Assembly (NCBI GenBank): GCA_965242505.1
Contig: OZ251449.1
Span: 2,108,001 to 2,172,000 of the forward strand
Source: UBA2966 sp965242505
GTDB taxonomy: Bacteria; Pseudomonadota; Alphaproteobacteria; UBA2966
Direction of reading: 5' to 3'
Length of the DNA stretch: 64,000 bases
The position numbers and the translations under genes are program-made. Positions 51,826-59,798 of this stretch are shown here, in pieces (the stretch's first letter is position 1; each line of letters begins with the position of its first letter). The notes below the pieces were generated by a model that searched no databases, was not told the DNA's origin, and saw only the letters and a list, made by a program, of their open reading frames with translations.

Positions 51826-52287
51826 TCATTGCAGGACGAACCACTGCCCGGCGTCGTTCCGGCAGGCGAAGGCCGCCCTCAGGCCGCCTTCCAGCCGCCG
51901 GCAGCCGCGGGCGTCGCGAATGGCGCGGCCCGGTCCGGCGCCCGCGCCCGGCGAGCCGCCGAACCACGAGCCGCCGCGCCGCGGCGCCGGCGCGAAGCCC
52001 GGAACCGGCGTCTGCTGGCCGTGCCCGAACCGCGACGTGTAGACCCGGTTGGCGCGGTCGAGGCTCCGCCCGACATCGGCGCCCACCCCCGCCCCGATCA
52101 GGGCCCCGGCGGCGGTGGCGAGCACGCGGCCCGAACCCTTGCCGATCCTGTTGCCGACGAACGCCCCGCCGGTCGCGCCCCCGAGCGCGCCGATCGCCTG
52201 CCGCGGCCCCGCGTCGCCGTACAGGCACCCGCCCAGCGGGACGGCCAGGGCCGCCGCCAGGACGATGCCGAGCTTCCGCCGTCCCAT
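51826..52287 (-). CDS. Glycine-zipper lipoprotein
   Basis: 153 residues. Signal sequence GIVLAAALAVPLGGC (lipobox LGGC). Residues ~35-75 form the glycine-zipper 2TM pattern IGALGGATGGAFVGNRIGKG and AGALIGAGVGADVG. Thought to be outer-membrane-associated; function unknown. Ends ...DAGQWFVLQ, the motif whose remnant is at 49083. Starts 5 bases after the stop of the upstream CsgG-like gene. Confidence 0.8.
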   Translation of the reverse strand: MGRRKLGIVLAAALAVPLGGCLYGDAGPRQAIGALGGATGGAFVGNRIGKGSGRVLATAAGALIGAGVGADVGRSLDRANRVYTSRFGHGQQTPVPGFAPAPRRGGSWFGGSPGAGAGPGRAIRDARGCRRLEGGLRAAFACRNDAGQWFVLQ

Positions 52288-52292
52288 GCCGT

Positions 52293-53183
52293 TCAGGCCT
52301 TCTCGTTGCCGGCCGCGAACGCCCGCGCCAGCGCGTCCATGGCCCGCGCGGCGAGGACCCGCCCCGTCCGTTCCAGATCCAGATCGACGCTCCGGCCTTC
52401 CCCCGTCTGGACGCCCTCGACCCGGACGTAGCCTCCGGGGGCGGCGGCCCATCTCTTCTTCTCCACCACGTCGTCGAAGAAGCTCGCCGCGACCCGCCCC
52501 GTCTCCACGTCGACGACCGAGACGTGAAAGAGGGCGCCGGTCGGCGATTCGTCCGACGGCGAGAACGCGATCTGGATCAGGAGGTCGGCGTGCTCCATCA
52601 GCGCGGTCGTCTCGACCAGCTGCCGGTCCCCGACGGCCTGGAAGCCGCGCTGCGCCGCCGTCAGCCGCATGACCGCCGCGCGGTCGACCACCGACGCGCC
52701 CGACTCGATCAGGGGGCCGAGGAAACCGGTCTGGAACCTGAACCCGGCGGCCTCGGACAGGGGCCACGGGCGCCCCCCGTCCCGCCGGGTCTCGAGGCTC
52801 ACGGTCAACTCGCCCCTGTCGCGCTCGGTCGCGGTCTCGCCCGCCTTCCCGGTCCACGCGTCGCGCTTCCCTTTGACGACGAGCCGGCTTTCCGCCTCCA
52901 TCTCGCGCAGACGGTCGTCGAAGACGCGGTTCCAGAACACCGCCAGGCGCGGCGAGCCGGCCTGCCGGTAGGCGCGGCGGAAGGCGTCGCGCGCCGCCGC
53001 CGACGGAACCTCCGCCGGCGGGCGGGCGGCGGTGGCGGCCCCGGCGGGTTTCAGGACCGGCGGCGTTCCCTTGCGGTAGAGACCCTCCCCGGCCTCCTCC
53101 GCCGCCGCGCACGAAAGGGCGGACGCGGTGAAGGCGGCGCCCGCCAGCGCGGCAGCCCGGCGCAGGGCGGGGCGCGGCCTCAT
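52293..53183 (-). CDS. Secreted CsgG/LpoB-like protein (tentative)
   Basis: 296 residues. Signal peptide (ALAGAAFTASALSCA) with a possible lipobox SALSC. The core PRLAVFWNRVFDDRLREMEA, VVDRAAVMRLTAAQ, LLIQIAFSPSD and FHVSVVDVETGRVAASFFDD is reminiscent of the CsgG/LpoB (TolB-N-like) fold in which a strand-helix pattern precedes D-x-x-T-G-x. No named family is certain. Its start overlaps the YcfL-like stop (ATGA), so it is in the same operon. Confidence 0.55.
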   Translation of the reverse strand: MRPRPALRRAAALAGAAFTASALSCAAAEEAGEGLYRKGTPPVLKPAGAATAARPPAEVPSAAARDAFRRAYRQAGSPRLAVFWNRVFDDRLREMEAESRLVVKGKRDAWTGKAGETATERDRGELTVSLETRRDGGRPWPLSEAAGFRFQTGFLGPLIESGASVVDRAAVMRLTAAQRGFQAVGDRQLVETTALMEHADLLIQIAFSPSDESPTGALFHVSVVDVETGRVAASFFDDVVEKKRWAAAPGGYVRVEGVQTGEGRSVDLDLERTGRVLAARAMDALARAFAAGNEKA

Positions 53184-53686
53184 TGGCCTTCCCGCAGTTC
53201 GATCAGGTAGCTCTCGACCACCGCGCCGGCGGTCGAGCGCGCCGAATAGCTCCCCAGCGTCCGCGCCGGAAGGTGGACCCGGCGCCACGCCGTGACCGGT
53301 TCGGCGTCCCCCTGCCCGGCGTCGAGGAAACGGGTGCGCCCCTCGACCTGCAACGGGTAGTCGGTGCAGTTCACGAGGCGGGCGTAGACCTCGACGTCGC
53401 CGTTCCCAGCCCGTCTCGCGTTCGTCGCCTGCACCATGATCTTGTTGGTGATGGCGACGTCGGTGACGTTCACGGCGTTGAGCGGGACGTTCGTGACCGA
53501 ACCGGGGATCTGCGGGACCAGGACCGGCCCCTGCGGCGGCGCGGCGCTCTTGACGGGGCGGAAGTCGCACTGCGGCTTCGGCGGCACGTGCGCCGGGTGC
53601 TGGCACGCCGCGACCGCCAGCGCGGCGAGGAGCGCCGGAAGGATGCATGGGCCGGGGGAGCCGACCACGCGCGCGATCCGGAGCAT
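53180..53686 (-). CDS. YcfL-like (DUF1425) lipoprotein
   Basis: 168 residues. Lipobox VAAC (Cys 28) after LPALLAALAVAACQ. DUF1425-like C-terminal half: VYARLVNCTDYPLQVEGRTR, FLDAGQGDAEPVTAWRRVHL and VESYLIELREG. YcfL neighbours LpoB in enterobacteria and is a periplasmic lipoprotein of uncertain function. Here it is downstream of the TPR lipoprotein and overlaps the next gene. Confidence 0.7.
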   Translation of the reverse strand: MLRIARVVGSPGPCILPALLAALAVAACQHPAHVPPKPQCDFRPVKSAAPPQGPVLVPQIPGSVTNVPLNAVNVTDVAITNKIMVQATNARRAGNGDVEVYARLVNCTDYPLQVEGRTRFLDAGQGDAEPVTAWRRVHLPARTLGSYSARSTAGAVVESYLIELREGQ

Positions 53687-53698
53687 CGTCGCGCGCCC

Positions 53699-54901
53699 CT
53701 ATCCCGGGTTGCCGGACTGCGACCGCGCCCAGGCGACCGCGCAGGACCCGTCGCCGCCGCGATGCGTCGGACGGGCGTTCGCCGGAGCGGCGAACGATAT
53801 CTCCGGCCGGGATGCGGCCCCGGACAGGCGATGGGTTCCGTAGGCCACCTTCTCCGGCAGGTTGTCCCACTGGCGCGTATCGGCGGCCGGTTTGGTCTGG
53901 CTCGCGGCGGCATCCGCGACGAGAGAAAAGAGGCTGAAGGCCGCCCCGATCCCGGTAGATATCTGGGCGGCGTCGAAATCACCGGCCGCCATCTGCGTGT
54001 TGGCCAGGCTGGTGGTCGCCATAGCCGCCGCCATGCCCGCCTGGGCGGCGCCTTCCATACCCTCCTTGAAGTTCGCCTTGCCCTCGAGAATGGAATCGAA
54101 TTCCCGACCGCCCCGGGTCACCGCCTGCCGGAGGACGCTCTCGCTGTTGGCGAGCGGCTTCGCGCGGCCGTTCAGGCGGATGCTGGCGGAGTTCGGGCCG
54201 CCCTTGTCGTTCGCCTTTATCTTCAGCAGTTCGTCGTGCTCGCCTTCCGCATACTTGACCGGCGCATGGCCGAGGTCGGCCAGAACCAGCAGGTTGTCCC
54301 CCGCGTCGGGGACGGCCAGCCGGCGGTCGTGCGACTTCGCCAGGGCGTAGGCTTCCCTCGCGAGGCCCACGTCGCCGTTGCACTGCGAGGCCCATCCCTC
54401 CAGATACTCCAGCAACGCGAAGTCCTGCCGGTATTCCTCCTGTTCCGCCAGGGTGTCCTGGAGGATGCCGGACCTGAAGCTGGCGCGGGCGTTCTCGTAG
54501 TCGCCCTCCTTCAGGTAGAGGATGCCCCGGTAGTAGTAGGCCATGGCGCGCTCGTAAGGCTCGCCGCGGAACACCTTCCTGTCCTCGGCGTTGAACAGGC
54601 CGCGGGCCTTCGCCGCCTTCGCGTCGCCGCCGTAGATCGTCTCGATGGTCAGCAACGCCTCGTCGAACGTCCGCGCGGCGAGGTCGTCGTGGCCCGCGTC
54701 CATCGCCGCCAGGCCCGCGCGCAGGCGGTTCAGCACGTGGTTGTTCTCGCCTTCGGTGACGACCTTGCCGAACACGCCGCGCAGTTCGCCCGGCTTGTCC
54801 TGAAGGTAATCGGCGAGAGCCTTCTCGTCGTAGCCCGGAGACGAGGCGCATCCGGAAATCACGAAGACGGACGTGAACATGAGTGCGGCGGCGCGATGCA
54901 T
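53699..54901 (-). CDS. TPR-containing lipoprotein, COG3014-like
   Basis: 400 residues; ATG at 54901 with GGGGAGA upstream. Lipobox VISGC (Cys 18). Tetratricopeptide-like helices (RAMAYYYRGILYLKEGDYEN; ARASFRSGILQDTLAEQEEY) in the first half; a Gly/Ala-rich region (GMEGAAQAGMAAAMATTSLA) near 300 that may associate with membranes. The order LpoB-like, COG3014-like, YcfL-like is a known lipoprotein cluster. Function unknown; possibly scaffolds or supports penicillin-binding-protein activation. Confidence 0.72.
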   Translation of the reverse strand: MHRAAALMFTSVFVISGCASSPGYDEKALADYLQDKPGELRGVFGKVVTEGENNHVLNRLRAGLAAMDAGHDDLAARTFDEALLTIETIYGGDAKAAKARGLFNAEDRKVFRGEPYERAMAYYYRGILYLKEGDYENARASFRSGILQDTLAEQEEYRQDFALLEYLEGWASQCNGDVGLAREAYALAKSHDRRLAVPDAGDNLLVLADLGHAPVKYAEGEHDELLKIKANDKGGPNSASIRLNGRAKPLANSESVLRQAVTRGGREFDSILEGKANFKEGMEGAAQAGMAAAMATTSLANTQMAAGDFDAAQISTGIGAAFSLFSLVADAAASQTKPAADTRQWDNLPEKVAYGTHRLSGAASRPEISFAAPANARPTHRGGDGSCAVAWARSQSGNPG

Positions 54902-54924
54902 CGGTTTCTCCCCGTGAGTGGTTT

Positions 54925-55485
54925 TTATCGGTAGACGACGTCGTCCTGCCCGGCCTTCTTGAACCGGTACTGGTTGGTCCAGACGACGATGCCGTTCTCG
55001 AGGTCCGTCATGCGGAAGACGATCTGCATGTACCGCTCGATGACGCCGTCCGCAGTGCGCGCGTCGATCGAGGTGATGCGCCCGCTCAGGCGGTAGTCGG
55101 CGCCGGCCACGGCCTTCGCCAGCCCGGTCGTGCCGACGTCGGTCACGCCTTCCCGCTTGAGCTCCCGCTCCTTCGCCACCATGTCGGCGCGTTCGCGGTC
55201 GACGAACAGGATGCGGCCGTTGGCGGCGATCTGGAGCCGGGTGGCCAGCTGGTCGGTGAGGACGTTCTTGTTCAGCCGCTGCGAGCTCTGGTTCTCGAAG
55301 TAGGCCGAGTCGACGATCACCCGGGGCGGCGTGGCGGCGCCGGCGAGCATCGGATTGGCGAGCATGTGGCGGACCATCTCGTCCACCATGCTGGCGATGT
55401 CCTGGGACTCGATGCCGGTGCCCCGGACCAGGCCCGAGGTTTCGACGTCCTGATATGCGGTGGGCGTGCCCGGCGCATTCTTCAC
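54925..55485 (-). CDS. LpoB-like penicillin-binding-protein activator, 5' end uncertain
   Basis: 186 residues from GTG at 55485. SGLVRGTGIESQDIASMVDEM, PPRVIVDSAYFENQSSQRLN and NGRILFVDRERADMVAKERE belong to the LpoB/CsgG-like family; AVAGADYRLSGRITSIDART and MQIVFRMTDLENGIVVWTNQ follow. LpoB lipoproteins activate PBP1B in the periplasm. The same frame stays open 5' of 55485 and encodes a clear lipobox (VSALAAAC, Cys codon 55501-55503), but no ATG, GTG or TTG is in frame before it; the 5' region meets a 23-base poly(G) run. The true start is therefore unknown; without that segment it would not be a lipoprotein. Confidence 0.75.
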   Translation of the reverse strand: MKNAPGTPTAYQDVETSGLVRGTGIESQDIASMVDEMVRHMLANPMLAGAATPPRVIVDSAYFENQSSQRLNKNVLTDQLATRLQIAANGRILFVDRERADMVAKERELKREGVTDVGTTGLAKAVAGADYRLSGRITSIDARTADGVIERYMQIVFRMTDLENGIVVWTNQYRFKKAGQDDVVYR

Positions 55486-55606
55486 GCCCGTCGGGGAAGC
55501 GCAGGCGGCGGCGAGAGCCGAAACCGCGATGACGAGCGGGAATGCGAAGCGCGGCGAGACCGCGCCGGAAGGTCTATCTAGGCGTCGCCGGGTTCCTGCC
55601 CGCGGC

Positions 55607-55629
55607 GGGGGGGGGGGGGGGGGGGGGGG
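55607..55629. repeat. Homopolymer poly(G)23 tract
   Basis: Twenty-three consecutive G residues on the plus strand (C on the coding strand of the LpoB-like gene), about 100 bases upstream of the lipobox codon. An ATG at 55651-55649 lies one base out of frame with the LpoB-like frame, so loss of one G would join it. Slippage or assembly error are both plausible. Confidence 0.9.
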
Positions 55630-55737
55630 TAATAGAAGCGCAGGTTGTCATGAATATCAGTCTACGGCGTCCCATGGACCGCCGTCAACGACTTTTTTGC
55701 CCGTCCGCGAACTTTTTTCGTTTGCCCGCGACACGCG

Positions 55738-56330
55738 TCCGTCGACGGGGCGCCGCAGGCCCCGCCCGCGCCCCTCTCCCCCGACGCGACCCCCACCCCG
55801 ACCCTCCCCCTGCAAGGGGGAGGGAGCCATTGACACTCCTCCCCCCTGACAGGGGGGAGGTCGGGAGGGGGGTCCGGATGGACGTGCCCCGCAACGCCGT
55901 GACCCCCACCCCGACCCTCCCCCTGCAAGGGAGAGGGAGAAGAAGGGAGCGGAGGGGCCGTCGACGCTCTCTCCCCCCAACCACCCGCGCTCCTTCCCCC
56001 CTGACCATCCATACTCCTCCCCCCTGACAGGGGGGAGGTCGGGAGGGGGGTCCGGATGGACATGCCCCGCAACGCCGTGACCCCCACCCCGACCCTCCCC
56101 CTGCAAGGGAGAGGGAGAAGAAGGGAGCGGAGGGGCCGTTGACGCTCTCTCCCCCCAACCACCCGCGCTCCTCCCCCCTGACCATCGATACTCCTCCCCC
56201 CTGACAGGGGGGAGGTCGGGAGGGGGGTCCGGATGGACGTGCCCCGCAACGCCGTGACCCCCACCCCGACCCTCCCCCTGCAAGGGAGAGGGAGAAGAAG
56301 GGGCGGGAGGAGGATGGACTGCGGCCCCGC
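55738..56330. repeat. Tandem composite repeat block, ~178-bp period x3
   Basis: Three units whose type-A hairpin copies are at 55851, 56029 and 56206 (spacings 178 and 177), each with GGATGGACRTGCCCCGCAAC, a type-B copy and a CTCTCTCCCCCCAACCACCC spacer. This fills the gap before dapD. 55630-55737 contains only non-coding sequence with ACTTTTTTCG-like T-rich segments. Confidence 0.9.
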
Positions 56331-56356
56331 AACGCCGTTTGCGCTCCCGCGCCCGG

Positions 56357-56384
56357 TTGACAGGGGGCGGTCCCCTACTATGTT
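56357..56384 (+). promoter_or_regulatory. dapD promoter
   Basis: TTGACA (56357-56362), 16-base spacer, TATGTT (56379-56384), 36 bases before the ATG at 56421. Lies just past the repeat block, so the dapD-dapE operon has its own promoter on the island's right side. Confidence 0.55.
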
Positions 56385-56420
56385 CGGGGTTCTCTCCGGG
56401 CGCGGGTGAAAGGAACGGCG

Positions 56421-57266
56421 ATGGAGACGTCCGGTCTCCGGCAGACGATCGAGGCGGCCTACGAGGATCGGGAGTCGATCTCGCCCGAGACCTCGGGACC
56501 GGTCCGGGAGGCCGTCGAGGCGGCCCTGGACGGCCTCGATTCCGGCGCCCTGCGCGTCGCCCGGAAATCGGACGGAAGGTGGACGGTCGACCAGTGGCTG
56601 AAGATGGCCGTCCTGCTGTCCTTCCGCCTCTGCGACGCGGCGCCGATCGTGGGCGGACCGGGCCGGAACACGCCGTGGTTCGACAAGGCGCCCTCGAAGT
56701 TCGCCGGCTGGGACGAGGCCCGGTTCCGCGCCGCCGGGTTCCGCGCCGTTCCCAACTGCGTGGTCCGCAGATCGGCCTACATCGCCCCCGGCGTGGTCCT
56801 CATGCCCTCCTTCGTCAATCTCGGCGCCTACGTCGATTCGGGGACGATGGTGGACACCTGGGCGACCGTCGGCAGTTGCGCCCAGATCGGCAGGAACTGC
56901 CATATCTCGGGGGGCGCCGGCATCGGCGGCGTGCTGGAACCGTTGCAGGCCGATCCCGTGATCGTCGAAGACAACTGCTTCATCGGCGCCCGTTCCGAGG
57001 TCGCCGAGGGGGTGATCGTCGAGGAAGGGGCGGTCCTGTCCATGGGCGTCTACCTCGGCGCCTCGACCCGGATCCTGGATCGGGACAGCGGCGAGGTCTT
57101 CCATGGCAGGGTGCCGGCGTATTCCGTCGTCGTGCCGGGCTCGATGCCCGGCCGGAACCTCGCCGACGGGTCGCCGGGTCCGTCGCTGTACTGCGCCGTG
57201 ATCGTCAAGCGCGTGGACGCCCGGACGCGCGAGAAGACGTCGATCAACGAGCTCCTGCGCGACTGA
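56421..57266 (+). CDS. dapD: 2,3,4,5-tetrahydropyridine-2,6-dicarboxylate N-succinyltransferase
   Basis: 281 residues; ATG 56421 after AAAGGAA (a GTG at 56406 is less good). Succinylates tetrahydrodipicolinate in the lysine/DAP pathway. N-terminal helical domain, then the left-handed beta-helix of hexapeptide repeats (VVLMPSFVNLGAYVDSGTMV; GSCAQIGRNCHISGGAGIGG; VIVEDNCFIGARSEVAEGVI). SMPGRNL and C-terminal LYCAVIVKRVDARTREKTSI are signatures. Followed by dapE 30 bases later. Confidence 0.96.
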   Translation: METSGLRQTIEAAYEDRESISPETSGPVREAVEAALDGLDSGALRVARKSDGRWTVDQWLKMAVLLSFRLCDAAPIVGGPGRNTPWFDKAPSKFAGWDEARFRAAGFRAVPNCVVRRSAYIAPGVVLMPSFVNLGAYVDSGTMVDTWATVGSCAQIGRNCHISGGAGIGGVLEPLQADPVIVEDNCFIGARSEVAEGVIVEEGAVLSMGVYLGASTRILDRDSGEVFHGRVPAYSVVVPGSMPGRNLADGSPGPSLYCAVIVKRVDARTREKTSINELLRD

Positions 57267-57296
57267 TCGCGGCCGCTGGCCGCGAACGGCGAACTC

Positions 57297-58460
57297 ATGT
57301 CCCTCCCCCTCGACATCGACGCGACCGGGCTCGCCGCCCGCATGATCCGCTGTCCGAGCGTGACGCCCGCGGACGAAGGGGCCCTGGACGTCCTGCGGGG
57401 GGAACTGGAGCGCCTGGGGTTCAGGTGCTGGCGCCTGCCGTTTTCCGAGCCCGGCGCGGACGACGTGGACAACCTCTACGCCCGACTCGGCGACGGCGCT
57501 CCCGCCTTCTGCTTCGCCGGACACACGGACGTCGTGCCGGTCGGCGACGCCGGCCGGTGGCGGTCCGATCCCTTCTCCGGCGAAGTCCGCGACGGCGCCC
57601 TGCATGGCCGCGGAGCCGTCGACATGAAGGGCGCGATCGCCTGTTTCGTCTCCGCGGCGGCGCGGTTCCTGAAGGGCGGGGAGCGCGAGTGGCGGGGGTC
57701 GATCTGCATGTTGATAACCGGGGACGAGGAGGGGCCGGCGATCAACGGCACGAGGAAGGTGCTCCGGTGGATGGCCGAGAACGGCGAGTCCATCGACGTC
57801 TGCCTCGTGGGCGAACCCACCAATCCCGAGAACGTCGGCGACATGATCAAGATCGGGCGGCGGGGATCGATGGTCGGCCGGCTGCGCGTCGACGGCGCGC
57901 AGGGGCACGCCGCCTATCCCCACCTCGCGGACAACCCCGTGCCGCGGCTGGTCGCCATGCTGCGGATACTCACCGAGACGGCCCTCGACGACGGGAGCGA
58001 GCATTTCGAGCCATCGACGATCGCCGTCACGTCCGTGGACGTCGGCAACCCCGCGGCGAACGTCATTCCGGACAGCGCCCGCGCGATCTTCAACATCCGG
58101 TTCAACGACGCGCATACCGGCGCGTCGCTCGAGGCGTGGTTGCGGGAACGGTTCGACGAGGTGGCCGGAGGCGCCTACACGCTGGAGGTCTCGGTCGGCG
58201 GCGAGGCGTTCCTGGCCGGGCCGGGCGCGTTCTCCGCGACCGTCGCGGCCGCCGTCGAACGCGCGCTCGGCGTCAGGCCCGCGCTCGGCACGAGCGGCGG
58301 GACTTCCGACGCCCGGTTCATCAAGGACCACGCGGAAGTCGCGGAATTCGGCCTCGTCGGACGCACGATGCACAAGGCGAACGAGCGCGTCGCGGTCTCC
58401 GACCTCGCGAAGTTGACGGAGGTCTACAACGCGGTTCTCGAAGACTTCTTCGGCGCCTGA
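57297..58460 (+). CDS. dapE: Succinyl-diaminopimelate desuccinylase
   Basis: 387 residues. Zn-dependent M20 peptidase-like enzyme releasing LL-DAP. AGHTDVVPVGD (first Zn ligand His), GRGAVDMKGAIACF (bridging Asp), ITGDEEGPAINGTRK (catalytic Glu), GEPTN, and the C-terminal FGLVGRTMHKANERV with the last His ligand are present. Directly downstream of dapD, same operon. Confidence 0.95.
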   Translation: MSLPLDIDATGLAARMIRCPSVTPADEGALDVLRGELERLGFRCWRLPFSEPGADDVDNLYARLGDGAPAFCFAGHTDVVPVGDAGRWRSDPFSGEVRDGALHGRGAVDMKGAIACFVSAAARFLKGGEREWRGSICMLITGDEEGPAINGTRKVLRWMAENGESIDVCLVGEPTNPENVGDMIKIGRRGSMVGRLRVDGAQGHAAYPHLADNPVPRLVAMLRILTETALDDGSEHFEPSTIAVTSVDVGNPAANVIPDSARAIFNIRFNDAHTGASLEAWLRERFDEVAGGAYTLEVSVGGEAFLAGPGAFSATVAAAVERALGVRPALGTSGGTSDARFIKDHAEVAEFGLVGRTMHKANERVAVSDLAKLTEVYNAVLEDFFGA

Positions 58461-58471
58461 GCGGACGCTCC

Positions 58472-59032
58472 ATGCCGACGGGCCAGGAAGTTCTCAATTC
58501 GGTCTTCGGCGCCTATCGCCTCGCGCTGCTCGACGCCTCCGCCATGCGGTGGTTCTCGGTGTCCATGCCCGGGTTCTGGCGTTCGTTCACCGCGGCCTTC
58601 CTGGTCGCCCCGCCCTTCGCGCTCATCGTGGGGCTGCGGTTCGATCCGCAGGACGCGAGCATCGGAAGCTACTGCCTCGTCGAATCGATCATCTACGTCC
58701 TCGGATGGATCACGTTTCCGCTCGTCATGGTCCCGGTATGCTGGGCGTTGTCCCGGGGCGATCGCTACGTCGCCTACGTCGTCGCCTACAACTGGTCGGC
58801 GGTCGTGCAGGTGGGCATGTCCCTGCCGCTCGTCCTCCTCAACGCGTTCGGTCTACTGCCGGCACTGGTGATCAGCCTGCTGGCCGCGCTGGTCACCGGC
58901 GCCCTGCTCTTCTATCAGTGGTTCATCGCCCGCGCCGCCCTGCAAACGGCCCCGCTGATGGCGCTGCTCGTGCTGGCGGTCGACCTCCTGGTGGGACTGG
59001 TCGTCAGATTCGGGGTCGCCCGGTTTCTCTGA
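58472..59032 (+). CDS. Conserved hypothetical membrane protein
   Basis: 186 residues, starting 11 bases after dapE. At least four hydrophobic segments (FTAAFLVAPPFALIVGLRF; SIIYVLGWITFPLVMVPVCW; MSLPLVLLNAFGLLPALVIS; APLMALLVLAVDLLVGLVV). Not recognised beyond being Yip1-like in feel; its location between dapE and truA in alphaproteobacteria suggests a conserved but uncharacterised gene. Its 3' end overlaps the antisense truA reading frame by 180 bases. Confidence 0.7.
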   Translation: MPTGQEVLNSVFGAYRLALLDASAMRWFSVSMPGFWRSFTAAFLVAPPFALIVGLRFDPQDASIGSYCLVESIIYVLGWITFPLVMVPVCWALSRGDRYVAYVVAYNWSAVVQVGMSLPLVLLNAFGLLPALVISLLAALVTGALLFYQWFIARAALQTAPLMALLVLAVDLLVGLVVRFGVARFL

Positions 59033-59794
59033 CCCCGCCGACGGACCGGGCCCTCGGTCGTAATCGACGCGCATGAGGTAGAGTCCCTGCGCCGGCGCCG
59101 TAGGTCCCGCGCGGGAACGGTCTCGCGCCGCCAGGGCGTCGGCGACGTCGGCGGCGCGCCACTTCCCTTCCCCCACCAGCTTCAGGGCGCCCGTCATCGC
59201 CCGGACCTGGCGGTGCAGGAACGACCGCGCGGACGCGCGCACTTCGATCTCTTCCCCGCGCCGGTCGACCCGAAGGCGGTCGAGGGTCCTGACGGGCGAC
59301 GCCGACTGGCGCCGCGCCACCCGGAAGGTCGTGAAGTCGTGCCGGCCGACGAGCGCCTGAGCGGCCTCGTGCATGGCGGCCGCGTCGAGCGCCGCGGCGA
59401 CGTGCCAGACCCGGTTCCGCGCGATCGTCGGAGGCGCCGCGCGATTCGATATGCGATAGCGGTAGTGGCGGGCCGTCGCCGAGAAGCGCGCGTGGAACCG
59501 CTCGTCCACCCGGGCGACGTCGAGCACCGCGACGGGAGCCGGCCGGAGGTGGAAATTGACGGCGTTCCGCACCGTGTCGACCGGATGGTCGCGCGAGAGG
59601 TCGACGTGGACGGCCTGCCCCAGGGCGTGCACGCCGGCGTCGGTTCGGCCGGCGGCGTGCGACGTCACGTCGTCGCCGCAGAACCGCTCGATCGCGCCTT
59701 CCAGACATTCCTGCACGGAGGGGCCGTTGGCCTGGCGCTGCCAGCCGCGGAAGGGCGTCCCGTCGTATTCGACGATCAATCTGTAGCGGGTCAC
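58853..59794 (-). CDS. truA: tRNA pseudouridine synthase A
   Basis: 313 residues. Modifies U38-U40 of tRNAs. YDGTPFRGWQRQANGPSVQE, the catalytic Asp in AAGRTDAGVHALGQAVH, RFHARFSATARHYRYRI and SFLHRQVRAMTGALKLVGEG are signatures. Normal TruA ends near ~258 (LYLMRVDYD); here an extra ~55-residue hydrophilic, His/Gln-rich tail is read antisense to the preceding membrane gene, because no stop occurs until 58853. The tail may be real but unconserved. Confidence 0.92.
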   Translation of the reverse strand: MTRYRLIVEYDGTPFRGWQRQANGPSVQECLEGAIERFCGDDVTSHAAGRTDAGVHALGQAVHVDLSRDHPVDTVRNAVNFHLRPAPVAVLDVARVDERFHARFSATARHYRYRISNRAAPPTIARNRVWHVAAALDAAAMHEAAQALVGRHDFTTFRVARRQSASPVRTLDRLRVDRRGEEIEVRASARSFLHRQVRAMTGALKLVGEGKWRAADVADALAARDRSRAGPTAPAQGLYLMRVDYDRGPGPSAGSEKPGDPESDDQSHQEVDRQHEQRHQRGRLQGGAGDEPLIEEQGAGDQRGQQADHQCRQ

Positions 59795-59798
59795 GGCC

